A stretch of 64,000 bases of DNA from Lagierella massiliensis (GTDB taxonomy: Bacteria; Bacillota; Clostridia; Tissierellales; Peptoniphilaceae): the NCBI RefSeq assembly GCF_001407835.1, contig NZ_CYUO01000005.1:372001-436000 (forward strand), written 5' to 3'. Numbering within the stretch: the stretch's first letter is position 1; each line of letters opens with the position of its first letter. Below, in pieces: positions 1 through 7,418 of this stretch. The notes under the pieces are model-generated. The model had not been told where the DNA came from, made no database searches, and saw nothing but the letters and a program-made list of their open reading frames with translations. The position numbers and the translations under genes were made by a program.

Positions 1-23
1 TGATTTCCTCATCTCTTAATTAT

Positions 24-52
24 ATTATATACCATGGTATATAATTTGTCAA
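24..52 (-). promoter_or_regulatory. Leftward consensus promoter with palindromic operator
   Basis: On the minus strand a perfect TTGACA (52-47) is followed after exactly 17 bases by a perfect TATAAT (29-24). The spacer and the -10 lie inside a 22-base perfect palindrome (24-45, core ATACCATGGTAT), so a dimeric repressor bound there would block polymerase. The promoter points out of the window's left edge, where prophage early or lysogeny genes would be expected. The boxes and palindrome are seen directly; the repressor is inferred. Confidence 0.7.
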
Positions 53-85
53 CACTTTTCCAAGTTTTTTAAGTTTTTTTAAAAG

Positions 86-135
86 ATGTCATGAAATGTC
101 ACTAAATGTCATGAAATGTCATTGAATGTCAGTAT
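86..135 (+). repeat. Five 10-bp tandem ATGTCA repeats upstream of the late operon
   Basis: ATGTCA recurs with exact 10-base spacing (86, 96, 106, 116, 126), each followed by a variable four-base tail. One copy per helical turn puts all sites on one DNA face, as in activator or recombinase arm-site arrays. A weak promoter-like pair (TTGAAT 122-127, GATACT 144-149) lies at its downstream edge. It could be a late-gene activator site (ArpU/RinA-like logic), a repressor array or an integrase arm site. Only the repeat is certain. Confidence 0.65.
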
Positions 136-187
136 TAAACTATGATACTATTAAGATGTGAAAAAATATTCGATTCAATATATCACT

Positions 188-214
188 GGCACTCTATTAT
201 AGGGTGCCTTTTTT
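188..214 (+). terminator. Rho-independent terminator before the late operon
   Basis: GGCACTCT (188-195) pairs with AGGGTGCC (201-208), with one G-T wobble, around a five-base loop and is followed by a run of six T. Any transcript starting near 122-149 would meet it at once, so late transcription would need antitermination or a promoter further downstream. Confidence 0.7.
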
Positions 215-228
215 CATGTGTTTAATTA

Positions 229-400
229 CACCTCCTTTCTTACGGCGAATATGCGACGGCACGGGATTGGCCTAACCGGCAGTATTGGAAATTAGAGGAC
301 TTGGCCATACATAACAGGAAGGTTCATTGTTTTATCAATGACCAGGGATCATATACTCGTACAAAAGGCAGGGGTGGGAGCAATGAGTATTAAAATTTAC
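229..400. other. GC-rich noncoding segment next to the packaging genes
   Basis: This stretch is visibly richer in G+C than the rest of the prophage, and no gene with a credible start is seen in it. A plus-frame reading is open from 226 to a stop near 396 but lacks an ATG or ribosome site. A hairpin is visible at 321-343 (GGTTCATTG / CAATGACC), and a TGGCC/GGCCA pair could fold 268-272 onto 303-307. Possible roles are a structured phage RNA, a cos/pac packaging site (these often adjoin terS), or the remnant of a displaced gene. Nothing here proves one of these. Confidence 0.35.
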
Positions 401-465
401 ATAAATTTATAGAAGAGCAGATATATCGGCTTTTTTTATCGGAAAGTAAAAAATACTTGAAATAC

Positions 466-488
466 GGTATCATATATGGTATCATATA
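466..488 (+). promoter_or_regulatory. Direct repeat in the hicAB promoter region
   Basis: GGTATCATATA occurs at 466-476 and again at 478-488. The second copy runs into TATAAT (485-490), a good -10 for the toxin-antitoxin pair starting at 512. HicB antitoxins with ribbon-helix-helix domains usually autorepress by binding repeated half-sites at their own promoter, and this pair fits that role. Binding is inferred. Confidence 0.45.
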
Positions 489-511
489 ATCAAGAAAGGA
501 GATGAGAACAA

Positions 512-739
512 TTGCAAATTGATAAGATAATAAAGAAAATGAGATTGCAACCGAATGGCTTAAGACCTCAAGAACTTGATAAGGTACTTAAATATTATGG
601 CTATTATGTAAGTGGTCAGAGGGGTTCACATAAGCAGTATAGGCATAAAATAAAAAGACCTATCACTGTAGTTCAAGAGAATCCAGCTGATAGGTACATT
701 GTAAATCAAATTTTAGATATTATTGATAGTGAGGGATAA
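512..739 (+). CDS. hicA: HicA-type mRNA interferase toxin
   Basis: A 75-residue protein of the HicA (YcfA-like) family. These are small dsRBD-fold toxins that cut mRNA during translation and are neutralised by HicB. The family signature GSHKQYRH lies at about residues 38-45 and contains the catalytic His region. The start is TTG at 512, chosen for the AAAGGAG site ten bases upstream; the next ATG at 540 would remove the first strand. hicB follows 84 bases downstream in the same direction. It sits just before the terminase genes, where it may act as an addiction or phage-exclusion module of the prophage. Family assignment is firm; activity is inferred. Confidence 0.85.
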   Translation: MQIDKIIKKMRLQPNGLRPQELDKVLKYYGYYVSGQRGSHKQYRHKIKRPITVVQENPADRYIVNQILDIIDSEG

Positions 740-823
740 GCCTTACTATCAATAAGATTATATATTATCTTATTGTAAATGTTAACATCTTCTAATAGAA
801 TCATGAAAAATAGGAGGTAAAAT

Positions 824-1174
824 ATGGCACTAAAGGAGGAAAGAGTTTTGGATTTAGGTTATACTGAAATTATCAAAAAAATACAAGATGAAGACGGAGA
901 TTTGTATATTGGTAGTTTTTTAGAGATACCTGAAGCTGAAACTTATGCAAGGACTAAAGAAGAGCTTGATAAAAGAATGCAAGAAGTGTTGGAAATGAGC
1001 ATTGAAGTTAGAAAAGAAAATAATGAAATGATTCCTGATCCTATTGGTGATGATAATTTTTCTGGGAAATTTACTTTGAGACTTCCAAAATCACTCCATA
1101 AGCTTTTATCAATTCAAGCGGAAAAAGAGGGAATTAGTTTAAACCAATATGCTTTATATAAATTAAGCAGATAA
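824..1174 (+). CDS. hicB: HicB-type antitoxin
   Basis: A 116-residue HicB-family antitoxin, the partner of the HicA toxin directly upstream. Residues about 12-75 form the partly degraded RNase H-like HicB domain (the DGDLYIGSFLEIPEAETYA stretch is typical). Residues 85-116 form a ribbon-helix-helix DNA-binding segment (FTLRLPKSLHKLL, then EGISLNQYALYKLS). That domain pair lets HicB both mask HicA and repress the operon, probably through the repeat at 466-488. A clear AGGAGGTAAA ribosome site precedes ATG 824. A terminator follows at 1192, so the pair forms its own transcription unit within the phage late region. Confidence 0.85.
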   Translation: MALKEERVLDLGYTEIIKKIQDEDGDLYIGSFLEIPEAETYARTKEELDKRMQEVLEMSIEVRKENNEMIPDPIGDDNFSGKFTLRLPKSLHKLLSIQAEKEGISLNQYALYKLSR

Positions 1175-1191
1175 TAAAATCTTTTAAATTA

Positions 1192-1221
1192 GGATTATCC
1201 AATTGAGGGTAGTCCTTTTTT
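1192..1221 (+). terminator. Terminator after hicAB
   Basis: GGATTATCC (1192-1200) pairs along its full length, with G-T wobbles, with GGGTAGTCC (1207-1215) around a six-base loop, followed by a run of six T. It separates hicAB from the small terminase gene. Confidence 0.8.
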
Positions 1222-1243
1222 ATGCAAGAAAGGAGCTGATGGT

Positions 1244-1669
1244 ATGGCTTTGACGGCTAAACAAAAGCGATTTGCTGATGAGTTTATCATCAGCGGAAAT
1301 ATATATCAGTCTGCGATTAATGCGGGTTATTCTGAAAATTATGCAAAGGCTCAATCTTGTAAGTTGTTGGAAAATGTTGGAATAAAAACATATATAGAGG
1401 ACAAGGTAAAAGAGATTGAGGATGAAAAGATAGCAAAGCAGGAAGAGGTATTAAGGTATTTAACTTCTGTTTTAAGAGGAGAAGAAACTGAGGAAGTTTT
1501 GATTGGCACTGGGAAGGGTCGACAAAGTGTTACAAGTGTGGAAGTTTCTGCGAAGGACAGAATAAAAGCTGCTGAACTTATTGGTAAGCGTTATTGTTTG
1601 TGGACGGACAAGCAGGAGATGGACGTTGATATGAGTTTAAAGGTTGAGGTTGATTATGGCGACGATTAA
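1244..1669 (+). CDS. terS: Phage terminase small subunit
   Basis: A 141-residue small terminase of the Terminase_2/XtmA type. It binds the packaging site and delivers DNA to the large subunit. The N-terminus (LTAKQKRFADEFIISGN, then a YSENYAK helix) is the family's characteristic DNA-binding helix-turn-helix; the C-terminal half mediates oligomerisation. Length is normal. GAAAGGAGCTGATGGT precedes ATG 1244, and the gene overlaps the large subunit by 14 bases, which is typical of coupled packaging genes. The GC-rich segment at 229-400 is a candidate recognition site. Confidence 0.85.
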   Translation: MALTAKQKRFADEFIISGNIYQSAINAGYSENYAKAQSCKLLENVGIKTYIEDKVKEIEDEKIAKQEEVLRYLTSVLRGEETEEVLIGTGKGRQSVTSVEVSAKDRIKAAELIGKRYCLWTDKQEMDVDMSLKVEVDYGDD

Positions 1670-2900
1670 GGTTGATTTTAATAAATCCTTTAAACCTGTC
1701 CACGAGTCTACTTGTCGTTATATTGCCATGAAGGGTAGTGCAGGTAGTGGTAAGTCTGTAGACACGGCTATGGGTTATATTTTACGTCTTATGAAGGACA
1801 AGGGAAGAAACTTACTTGTGATGCGTAAGTCGGAAGTGACAAATAGGGACAGTACTTTCTCTGAGCTTTTAAGTGCAATTTCAAAGATGGGAGTTGACCA
1901 ATATTGGAAAAGTACTTTATCGCCTTTAAAGATTACTTGTATCAATGGCAATTCTATAATTTTTAGGGGATGTAATGATGAGAAACAACGAGAGAAGTTA
2001 AAGTCAATCACTTTTGAAAAGGGAAAACTTACTGATGTGTGGCTTGAAGAGGCTACGGAGTTTACTCAGTCGGATTTTGAGATTATAGATGACCGTCTTA
2101 GAGGAGAATTACCTGAAAATCAGTTTTATCAAATCAAGCTTACTTTTAATCCTGTGAGTAAAAATCATTGGATAAAGGAGGCTTTTTTTGATAGGGTTGA
2201 TAAAAATGTTCTGGCACACTCTTCAAGCTATTTAGATAATCGCTTTATAGATAAGGCTTATCACGAGCGTATGGAGCGTAGAAAAGTTTTAGATCCTGAC
2301 GGTTACAGAATTTATGGATTAGGCGATTGGGGAGAAGTTGGCGGACTAATACTTACAAATTATGAAATAAAAGACTTTGAATATACTTTTGATTACTTTG
2401 ATGATGTTGCTATGGGTCAAGACTTTGGATATAATCATGCGAATTGTATTTTGTTACTAGGATACAAGGACGGAGATATTTATATTTTAAAAGAGCTTTA
2501 CGTTTATGAAAAAGATACATCTGAGATTATAGATATGGCAAAGAAGTTTTCAAAGGATGTGACCATGTGGTGTGACTCTGCGGAGCCTGACAGAATTAAG
2601 ATGTGGCGAAGGGCAGGGTACCAAGCGAAGGCTGTGAGTAAGGAAACTACAAGAGGACAGAAGTATCAGTCGGTACAGATTGATTGGTTAAAGCAAAGAA
2701 AAATATTTATTCATCCTTCATGCGTAAATACTTTGAAGGAGATATCGCAGTGGAAGTGGAAGAAAAACGAAGTCACGGGAGACTATTTAGATGAACCTGT
2801 GGCTTTTTTTGATGACGCAATGGCAGCCCTCAGATATGGTGTTGAGGGCTGGAGAAAAAACAAGAGGGTTAAACTTAATATTTTGAAAGGGGGGATTTAG
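1656..2900 (+). CDS. terL: Phage terminase large subunit (PBSX family)
   Basis: The packaging motor ATPase and headful nuclease, about 414 residues. A Walker A motif (GSAGSGKS) lies at residues 27-34 and a Walker B-like LTDVWLEEATEF near residue 127. The C-terminal RNase H-like nuclease shows GQDFGYNH and the acidic MWCDSAEPDRI. ATG 1656 is preferred over an upstream in-frame TTG at 1644, because MATIKVDF is the usual beginning and GAGG lies just upstream. It overlaps terS by 14 bases, and the portal gene starts two bases after its stop. The PBSX/SPP1-like type and the neighbours agree. Confidence 0.92.
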   Translation: MATIKVDFNKSFKPVHESTCRYIAMKGSAGSGKSVDTAMGYILRLMKDKGRNLLVMRKSEVTNRDSTFSELLSAISKMGVDQYWKSTLSPLKITCINGNSIIFRGCNDEKQREKLKSITFEKGKLTDVWLEEATEFTQSDFEIIDDRLRGELPENQFYQIKLTFNPVSKNHWIKEAFFDRVDKNVLAHSSSYLDNRFIDKAYHERMERRKVLDPDGYRIYGLGDWGEVGGLILTNYEIKDFEYTFDYFDDVAMGQDFGYNHANCILLLGYKDGDIYILKELYVYEKDTSEIIDMAKKFSKDVTMWCDSAEPDRIKMWRRAGYQAKAVSKETTRGQKYQSVQIDWLKQRKIFIHPSCVNTLKEISQWKWKKNEVTGDYLDEPVAFFDDAMAALRYGVEGWRKNKRVKLNILKGGI

Positions 2901-2902
2901 GT

Positions 2903-4201
2903 TTGGGAAAGGAATTTATATTTCCTGGTGAAACTCTTGAAAAAGAGGATTTGATTAATTTTATCGATAAGCATAAAGTGCTTAGGGAAAGATATGATGT
3001 TCTTGACTCTTATTACAAGGGTCAACATAAAATTTTATCACAGGAAGAAAAGCCTGATTACAAGCCTGATAATCGAATTGTGGTAAACTACCCTAAGTAT
3101 ATTGTTGATACTTTGAATGGATTTTTTATGGGAGTTCCAGTAAAGGTTTCTCATGATAATGAAGCTGTTGATGATTATTTAAAGGGGTTATCAAGGATTA
3201 ACAATTTGGAGGACAACAATTCTGATTTGAGTAAAAAGTGTTCTATATACGGTCATGCTTTTGAGCTTTTATTTTTAGATGAAGATGGCGAAGTTGGAAT
3301 TACTCAGATAAGTCCTAAGGAGTGTTTTATTATTTATGATGACTCTATAAGGCGAAAGGCTATTTATGGAGTGAGGTATAGGGAAGATGAAAATGGCAAT
3401 ATCGAGGGTACAATATCGGACTTTGAAATAATTAGATATTTTAATATTGAAAAGGGATCTTTAACTTACACTGATGAAATTAGGCATTATTTTGGCGAAG
3501 TTCCAATTGTTGAGTATGTGGAAAATGAAGAGCGTATGGGGGCTTTTGAACCTGTGGAGACTTTAGTAAATGCTTATAACAAGGCGATTTCTGAAAAGGC
3601 GAATGATGTTGATTATTTTGCGGATGCATATTTAAAGATACTTGGTGCAAGACTTGAAGAGGAAGATTTACAAGTTATAAGGGATAACAGAATTATTAAT
3701 CTTTCTGCTGAGGACACTGACAAACTTATTGTGGAATTTATGGAGAAGCCTAATGCTGACAAAACACAGGAAAATTTAATTGATAGGCTTGAAAAGCAAA
3801 TATTTGCGATTTCTATGGTGGCAAATATCAATGATGAAAATTTTGGAACAACTTCTGGAATTGCTTTAAAATATAAACTTTTATCTATGACAAATCTTGT
3901 AAATACTAAAGAGCGAAAGTTTATGAAGGCTTTTAATCATAGGTATAGACTTATAGCAAATTTACCAAATTCAAAGATTAGTTATGATGACCTTGTAGGT
4001 ATTACTTATAAGTTTACAAAAAATATTCCTCAAAATACTTTAGAAGAGGCTGAGATTGCAAAGGGTCTTAGGGGAATTGTATCTAATGAAACTCTACTTG
4101 AGAACTTGTCTATGATTTCAGATTCAAAGGCTGAAGCTTTAAGGTTAAGGGAAGAAGAAGGTTATAATCCTGGGTTAGATTATGAGTATGAAGAAGAATA
4201 A
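2903..4201 (+). CDS. Phage portal protein (SPP1 Gp6-like)
   Basis: A 432-residue portal, the dodecameric ring at the capsid vertex through which DNA enters and leaves. The N-terminal RERYDVLDSYYKGQHKIL segment, then NRIVVNYPKYIVDTLNGFFMG, and the C-terminal TSGIALKYKL region are typical of the SPP1 Gp6 family. The start is TTG at 2903, six bases after AAAGGGGGGAT; no ATG serves the same N-terminus. The 3' end overlaps the minor head gene by 20 bases. The position between TerL and the head-morphogenesis gene is the standard order. Confidence 0.9.
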   Translation: MGKEFIFPGETLEKEDLINFIDKHKVLRERYDVLDSYYKGQHKILSQEEKPDYKPDNRIVVNYPKYIVDTLNGFFMGVPVKVSHDNEAVDDYLKGLSRINNLEDNNSDLSKKCSIYGHAFELLFLDEDGEVGITQISPKECFIIYDDSIRRKAIYGVRYREDENGNIEGTISDFEIIRYFNIEKGSLTYTDEIRHYFGEVPIVEYVENEERMGAFEPVETLVNAYNKAISEKANDVDYFADAYLKILGARLEEEDLQVIRDNRIINLSAEDTDKLIVEFMEKPNADKTQENLIDRLEKQIFAISMVANINDENFGTTSGIALKYKLLSMTNLVNTKERKFMKAFNHRYRLIANLPNSKISYDDLVGITYKFTKNIPQNTLEEAEIAKGLRGIVSNETLLENLSMISDSKAEALRLREEEGYNPGLDYEYEEE

Positions 4202-5528
4202 TCTTGAATATTTAATTAAGAGAGAAAAAGAGTATCAAGAGTATTTGAAAAAGACAGACCAGGCTTATGATGAAAAGTTGATTAGACTTTATAACCAGGC
4301 TATGGATAGGATTGCAAGGGAAATTGAAAGGCAGTATGCAAACTATGCAAAAGGCGAAGGTATAACCATTGATGAAGCAATGGATAAGGTTTCAAGGTTT
4401 GAAGCTGAAGAGTTTGAAGAAAAGGCAAAGAAGTATGTAAAAGAGTTAGACTTTTCAGAACGTGCAAATTATGAACTGAAACTCTATAACCTTAAAATCC
4501 GAACAAGTCGCTTGGAGCTTATGAAAAGGGAGATGTTACTTGAGACTATAGCTCTTGCGGATAAAGAGTCTAAGATGTTAGAAAAAAGGCTTGGAGAAAT
4601 TGTAAGAGAAGAAATTAATCGACAGTCTGCAATATTAGGGCTTTCAAAAGAGGTTAGACTAAGGCTTATAAAGATTGCTGCGGTAATAGTTGCAAGTAAT
4701 TTCCACGGTGCAAATTTCTCTGATAGGATTTGGGCAAATAGGGAAGAGCTTCAAAAACAACTGGAGATTGGGCTTACAAGGACAATCTTACAAGGTGAAA
4801 ACCATATGTTGTGGACAAAGAAACTTGAAAATCTTATGACTGATAACGGAAAGCAAAATGCACTTTATAATGCGAAGAGAATTGCATCTACTGAAGTGTC
4901 AAGGGCTTTTTCTGAAGCATCACTTGCAGCTTATAAGGAAAGTGGTTTTAAAAAGTATATCTGGATTGCTGAACAAGATAGTAGGACTTGTAGCATATGT
5001 AATGCTCTTGACGGCGAAGTCTTTGATGTTGATAGGTCTATAATAGGATCTGATACTCCACCGGTACATCCATTTTGTAGATGTACGACGGCAGCTTATG
5101 AGGAAAGGAATATGGATGAAGACAAGGAATTGGGGTATAATATAGATATACCAGAAGAATTAAAAGATTTTAATCTGGATATGGATATTGGAAAACAAAA
5201 GAATCATATATATGGAACAAATGAATTCAAGCAAAGGATAAAAAACGGTATAGAACCATCGCATTTCAAAAACTCTATTGATGAAGTAGAAAACTCTTTA
5301 CGTCCATTAATTGGGTCTGGAACTATAAAAGGAACAAAAGAAGGAACTTTGAAAGAGATAATAGAGGTAAATGATTTACGTTCTTTTGTTTTAAATAATA
5401 ATGAAAATAAACTTTACAAAACAAATGCTATAACACTAAGGTATAACAAAACAAAAGGGTGGCATGCGTACCCAGATTATCCAAGTAAGTTAAGGGGAAA
5501 TAAAAATGAAAACAATAAGAATAAGTGA
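4182..5528 (+). CDS. Minor head morphogenesis protein with toxin-like C-terminal domain
   Basis: A 448-residue SPP1 Gp7/Mu gpF-like minor head protein. Residues 1-310 form the structural part; it ends in the family zinc motif CSIC (270-273) with HPFCRC (296-301). Beyond the usual end, residues 338-434 form a separate module: NHIYGTNEF, RIKNGIEPS, an alternating helix/strand region, and YNKTKGWHAYP. This resembles the polymorphic toxin type 50 domain found on some phage minor head proteins. The C-terminus is Lys/Asn-rich. A small acidic ORF overlaps the 3' end by 23 bases, the layout of a toxin with its immunity gene. The head function is firm; toxin identity is moderate and activity is not shown. 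Confidence 0.8.
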   Translation: MSMKKNNLEYLIKREKEYQEYLKKTDQAYDEKLIRLYNQAMDRIAREIERQYANYAKGEGITIDEAMDKVSRFEAEEFEEKAKKYVKELDFSERANYELKLYNLKIRTSRLELMKREMLLETIALADKESKMLEKRLGEIVREEINRQSAILGLSKEVRLRLIKIAAVIVASNFHGANFSDRIWANREELQKQLEIGLTRTILQGENHMLWTKKLENLMTDNGKQNALYNAKRIASTEVSRAFSEASLAAYKESGFKKYIWIAEQDSRTCSICNALDGEVFDVDRSIIGSDTPPVHPFCRCTTAAYEERNMDEDKELGYNIDIPEELKDFNLDMDIGKQKNHIYGTNEFKQRIKNGIEPSHFKNSIDEVENSLRPLIGSGTIKGTKEGTLKEIIEVNDLRSFVLNNNENKLYKTNAITLRYNKTKGWHAYPDYPSKLRGNKNENNKNK

Positions 5529-5724
5529 TTTAGAAGCTGATTTATTTATTGGAGACTATGTAGACAGAAAAGTTAAAATATTTATGAAAGAAAAATCTAT
5601 AATTGAAGGTATTATAGAATATTATACACATGACGAAGAGCCTTTTATAAACTACCTGGCTATTAAAGATAGATTTGAGTTGATTGAGTTCAACGAAATT
5701 GAAAAAATAGAATTATTAGACTAA
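5506..5724 (+). CDS. Small acidic protein, candidate immunity partner
   Basis: A 72-residue acidic protein of unrecognised family. The sequence reads as alternating strands (KVKIFMKEKSIIEGIIEYY, then NYLAIKDRFELIEF), like a small Sm/SH3-type beta barrel. It is rich in Asp and Glu. It overlaps the end of the preceding minor head gene by 23 bases, with GTTAAGGGG ahead of ATG 5506, and a terminator follows immediately. Translational coupling to a gene with a toxin-like basic C-terminus suggests an immunity or antitoxin role. It could also be an unrelated phage accessory protein. Confidence 0.6.
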   Translation: MKTIRISDLEADLFIGDYVDRKVKIFMKEKSIIEGIIEYYTHDEEPFINYLAIKDRFELIEFNEIEKIELLD

Positions 5725-5761
5725 AGCACACTAACTATTTTGAGATTAGAGGTGCTTTTTT
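5725..5761 (+). terminator. Terminator inside the head-gene region
   Basis: AGCACACTAA (from 5725) pairs with TTAGAGGTGCT (ending 5755), with one bulge, and is followed by six T. It starts at the stop codon of the small acidic gene and would separate the packaging genes from the scaffold-capsid genes. Confidence 0.7.
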
Positions 5762-5945
5762 ATTGCTTAATCGTGAGCTAATCGTGCGAAAATATAATAC
5801 TAATGTTGATATCTACACGAATTAATCGTGTAAAGATATAAGGAATTTCGCGTCTTTAGGAAGAAGACAAGACCTGGATAAGTCTATAAACTGTCTATTT
5901 TTTGTCCAAGCATTTATGACATTAAACTATATGGAAAGTTAAGCA
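5762..5945. promoter_or_regulatory. Regulatory gap: TAATCGTG repeats, inverted repeat and second hairpin
   Basis: TAATCGTG occurs three times (5768, 5779, 5823). The last copy is part of the perfect inverted repeat TACACGA-N5-TCGTGTA (5814-5832). A second hairpin followed by T-rich sequence (5865-5903; AGACA/TGTCT outside, AGAC/GTCT inside) has terminator form. No ORF is seen here. The gap probably lets capsid genes be controlled separately from packaging genes, through an operator at the inverted repeat or antitermination. Function is inferred. Confidence 0.45.
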
Positions 5946-5972
5946 TTGAAACTAAAAACTATGGAGGAAGAT

Positions 5973-6527
5973 ATGGAAGACGATTTAAAGGAAACTGTTG
6001 AAGAAAAGGAAAAGACTAAGTCTGAAGAGCAAGACGAGAAAAAGGAAGCACAAAAAAAAGCTGAGGAAGAAAAGCCTATAAAGGAGTTGAAATACTCTGA
6101 TGAGGATGTGGATGAGATTTTAAATAAGAAATTTGCTAAGTGGCAAAAACAAAAGGAAGATGAAATCTCAGAAGCGAAAAAGCTCGCTGATATGAGTGCT
6201 GAAGAAAAACTCGAACATGAAAAAAAGAAGCTTGAAGACGAGCTTAACACTTTAAAAGCTGAAAAATTACATGGTCAGATGAAGGATAGTGCAAGAAATA
6301 TTCTTTTAAAGGAAGGATTATCTTTAGATGATGGATTACTTAATTCTTTGGTTACTGAGGAAGCTGAAACCACAAAGCAAAACGTGGACAACTTTGTAAA
6401 ACTTTTTAAATTTGAAGTTGAAAAGGCGGTAAATGAAAAGCTTAAAGGAAGGACTCCTAAGTCTATGGAAAGTTCTGATAAATCTGGTGATGTATGGTCT
6501 CAAATTAGTAAACGATACAAAAAATAA
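5973..6527 (+). CDS. Phage scaffold protein (DUF4355-like)
   Basis: About 184 residues, highly charged and almost entirely helical (long runs of Glu/Lys, predicted coiled coil through about residue 120). It ends in a short basic tail (SKRYKK). The YSDEDVDEILNKKFAKWQKQKEDE stretch is typical of DUF4355 scaffolds, which guide capsid assembly and leave the prohead. ATG 5973 is chosen because GGAGG lies five bases upstream; an in-frame TTG at 5946 and ATG 5961 would add up to nine residues. The major capsid gene follows after 11 bases, as expected. Confidence 0.8.
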   Translation: MEDDLKETVEEKEKTKSEEQDEKKEAQKKAEEEKPIKELKYSDEDVDEILNKKFAKWQKQKEDEISEAKKLADMSAEEKLEHEKKKLEDELNTLKAEKLHGQMKDSARNILLKEGLSLDDGLLNSLVTEEAETTKQNVDNFVKLFKFEVEKAVNEKLKGRTPKSMESSDKSGDVWSQISKRYKK

Positions 6528-6538
6528 GGAGTATTAAA

Positions 6539-7417
6539 ATGGCAACAAAGATTTATACAAAAGAATTTGCAAAAGTTTTAAATGATATTTATGAAGCGCA
6601 ACAACATTTTATGGCGCCTTTTGGTGGCAATCTACAAGTTGTAGATGGTATTAAAGCGTCTGATACTTTTATGTCTGTAAAAATATCAGATGTGGAAGTG
6701 ACAATTCAAGATTATGATACTGGTGAAAATATCGCATTTGGTACTGGTACTGGCAAATCAACAAGATTTGGAGAAAGAAAAGAAATCAAATCTATTGACA
6801 AAAATATTGAGTTTGAAGCACCACTTGCAATCCATGAAGGTGTGGACTCTGTAACTGTAAATGACGATGTAAACCAAGTAATCTCTGAGAGAACTGCAGC
6901 TCATGCTGAAGCTTGGGTTGAACATGTTAATGGCTTACTTTCAAAGGCACTTTCTGCTAATGCTGGAAAGACTTTAAAAGCAGTTGAACTTTCAAAGGAC
7001 GGAGTTGTTGCAGCTTTTGATGAAGCATCTAAGGAATTTACTAATAACAAGGTATCAAGAAGCTTAGCAAGATATGCTTATGTGACACCTGATGTTTACA
7101 ATATTTTAGTGAACAACGACTTAATCACAACTGCTAAAAATTCAAATGTAAATATTGACACTAACGAACTAAAAATGTTCAAAGGTTTTGTAATCGAAGA
7201 AGTTGCGGATGAATATTTCCAAACTGGTGAAAATATTTACTTTGCAGCTCAAAATGTTGGTGTTGCTGGTATTGGTCTTGAAATCTACAGAATTTTAGAT
7301 TCTGAAGACTTTGCAGGTGTGGCAATCCAAGCTGCAGCAAAATATGGAAAGTACATTCCTGAAAAGAATAAGAAGGCAATTTTAAAAGCTAAACTAAAAG
7401 CACCAGTAGGAGCATAG
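6539..7417 (+). CDS. Phage major capsid protein
   Basis: A 292-residue major capsid protein of the HK97-like fold, which forms the head shell. Evidence is the position directly after the scaffold, length, and composition. Residues 85-100 (FGERKEIKSIDKNIEF) and LAIHEGVDSVTVN are consistent with the E-loop and P-domain of Firmicute siphovirus capsids. The C-terminus is Lys/Ala-rich (KNKKAILKAKLKAPVGA). AAGGAG precedes ATG 6539. It is followed by the connector gene after one base. Confidence 0.85.
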   Translation: MATKIYTKEFAKVLNDIYEAQQHFMAPFGGNLQVVDGIKASDTFMSVKISDVEVTIQDYDTGENIAFGTGTGKSTRFGERKEIKSIDKNIEFEAPLAIHEGVDSVTVNDDVNQVISERTAAHAEAWVEHVNGLLSKALSANAGKTLKAVELSKDGVVAAFDEASKEFTNNKVSRSLARYAYVTPDVYNILVNNDLITTAKNSNVNIDTNELKMFKGFVIEEVADEYFQTGENIYFAAQNVGVAGIGLEIYRILDSEDFAGVAIQAAAKYGKYIPEKNKKAILKAKLKAPVGA

Positions 7418-7418
7418 T

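Noticed and set aside
86-135. Possible CRISPR array
   Set aside because: Units are 10 bases with no spacers and no cas genes nearby; same for the 11-bp array at 21037 and the heptad repeats at 18052.
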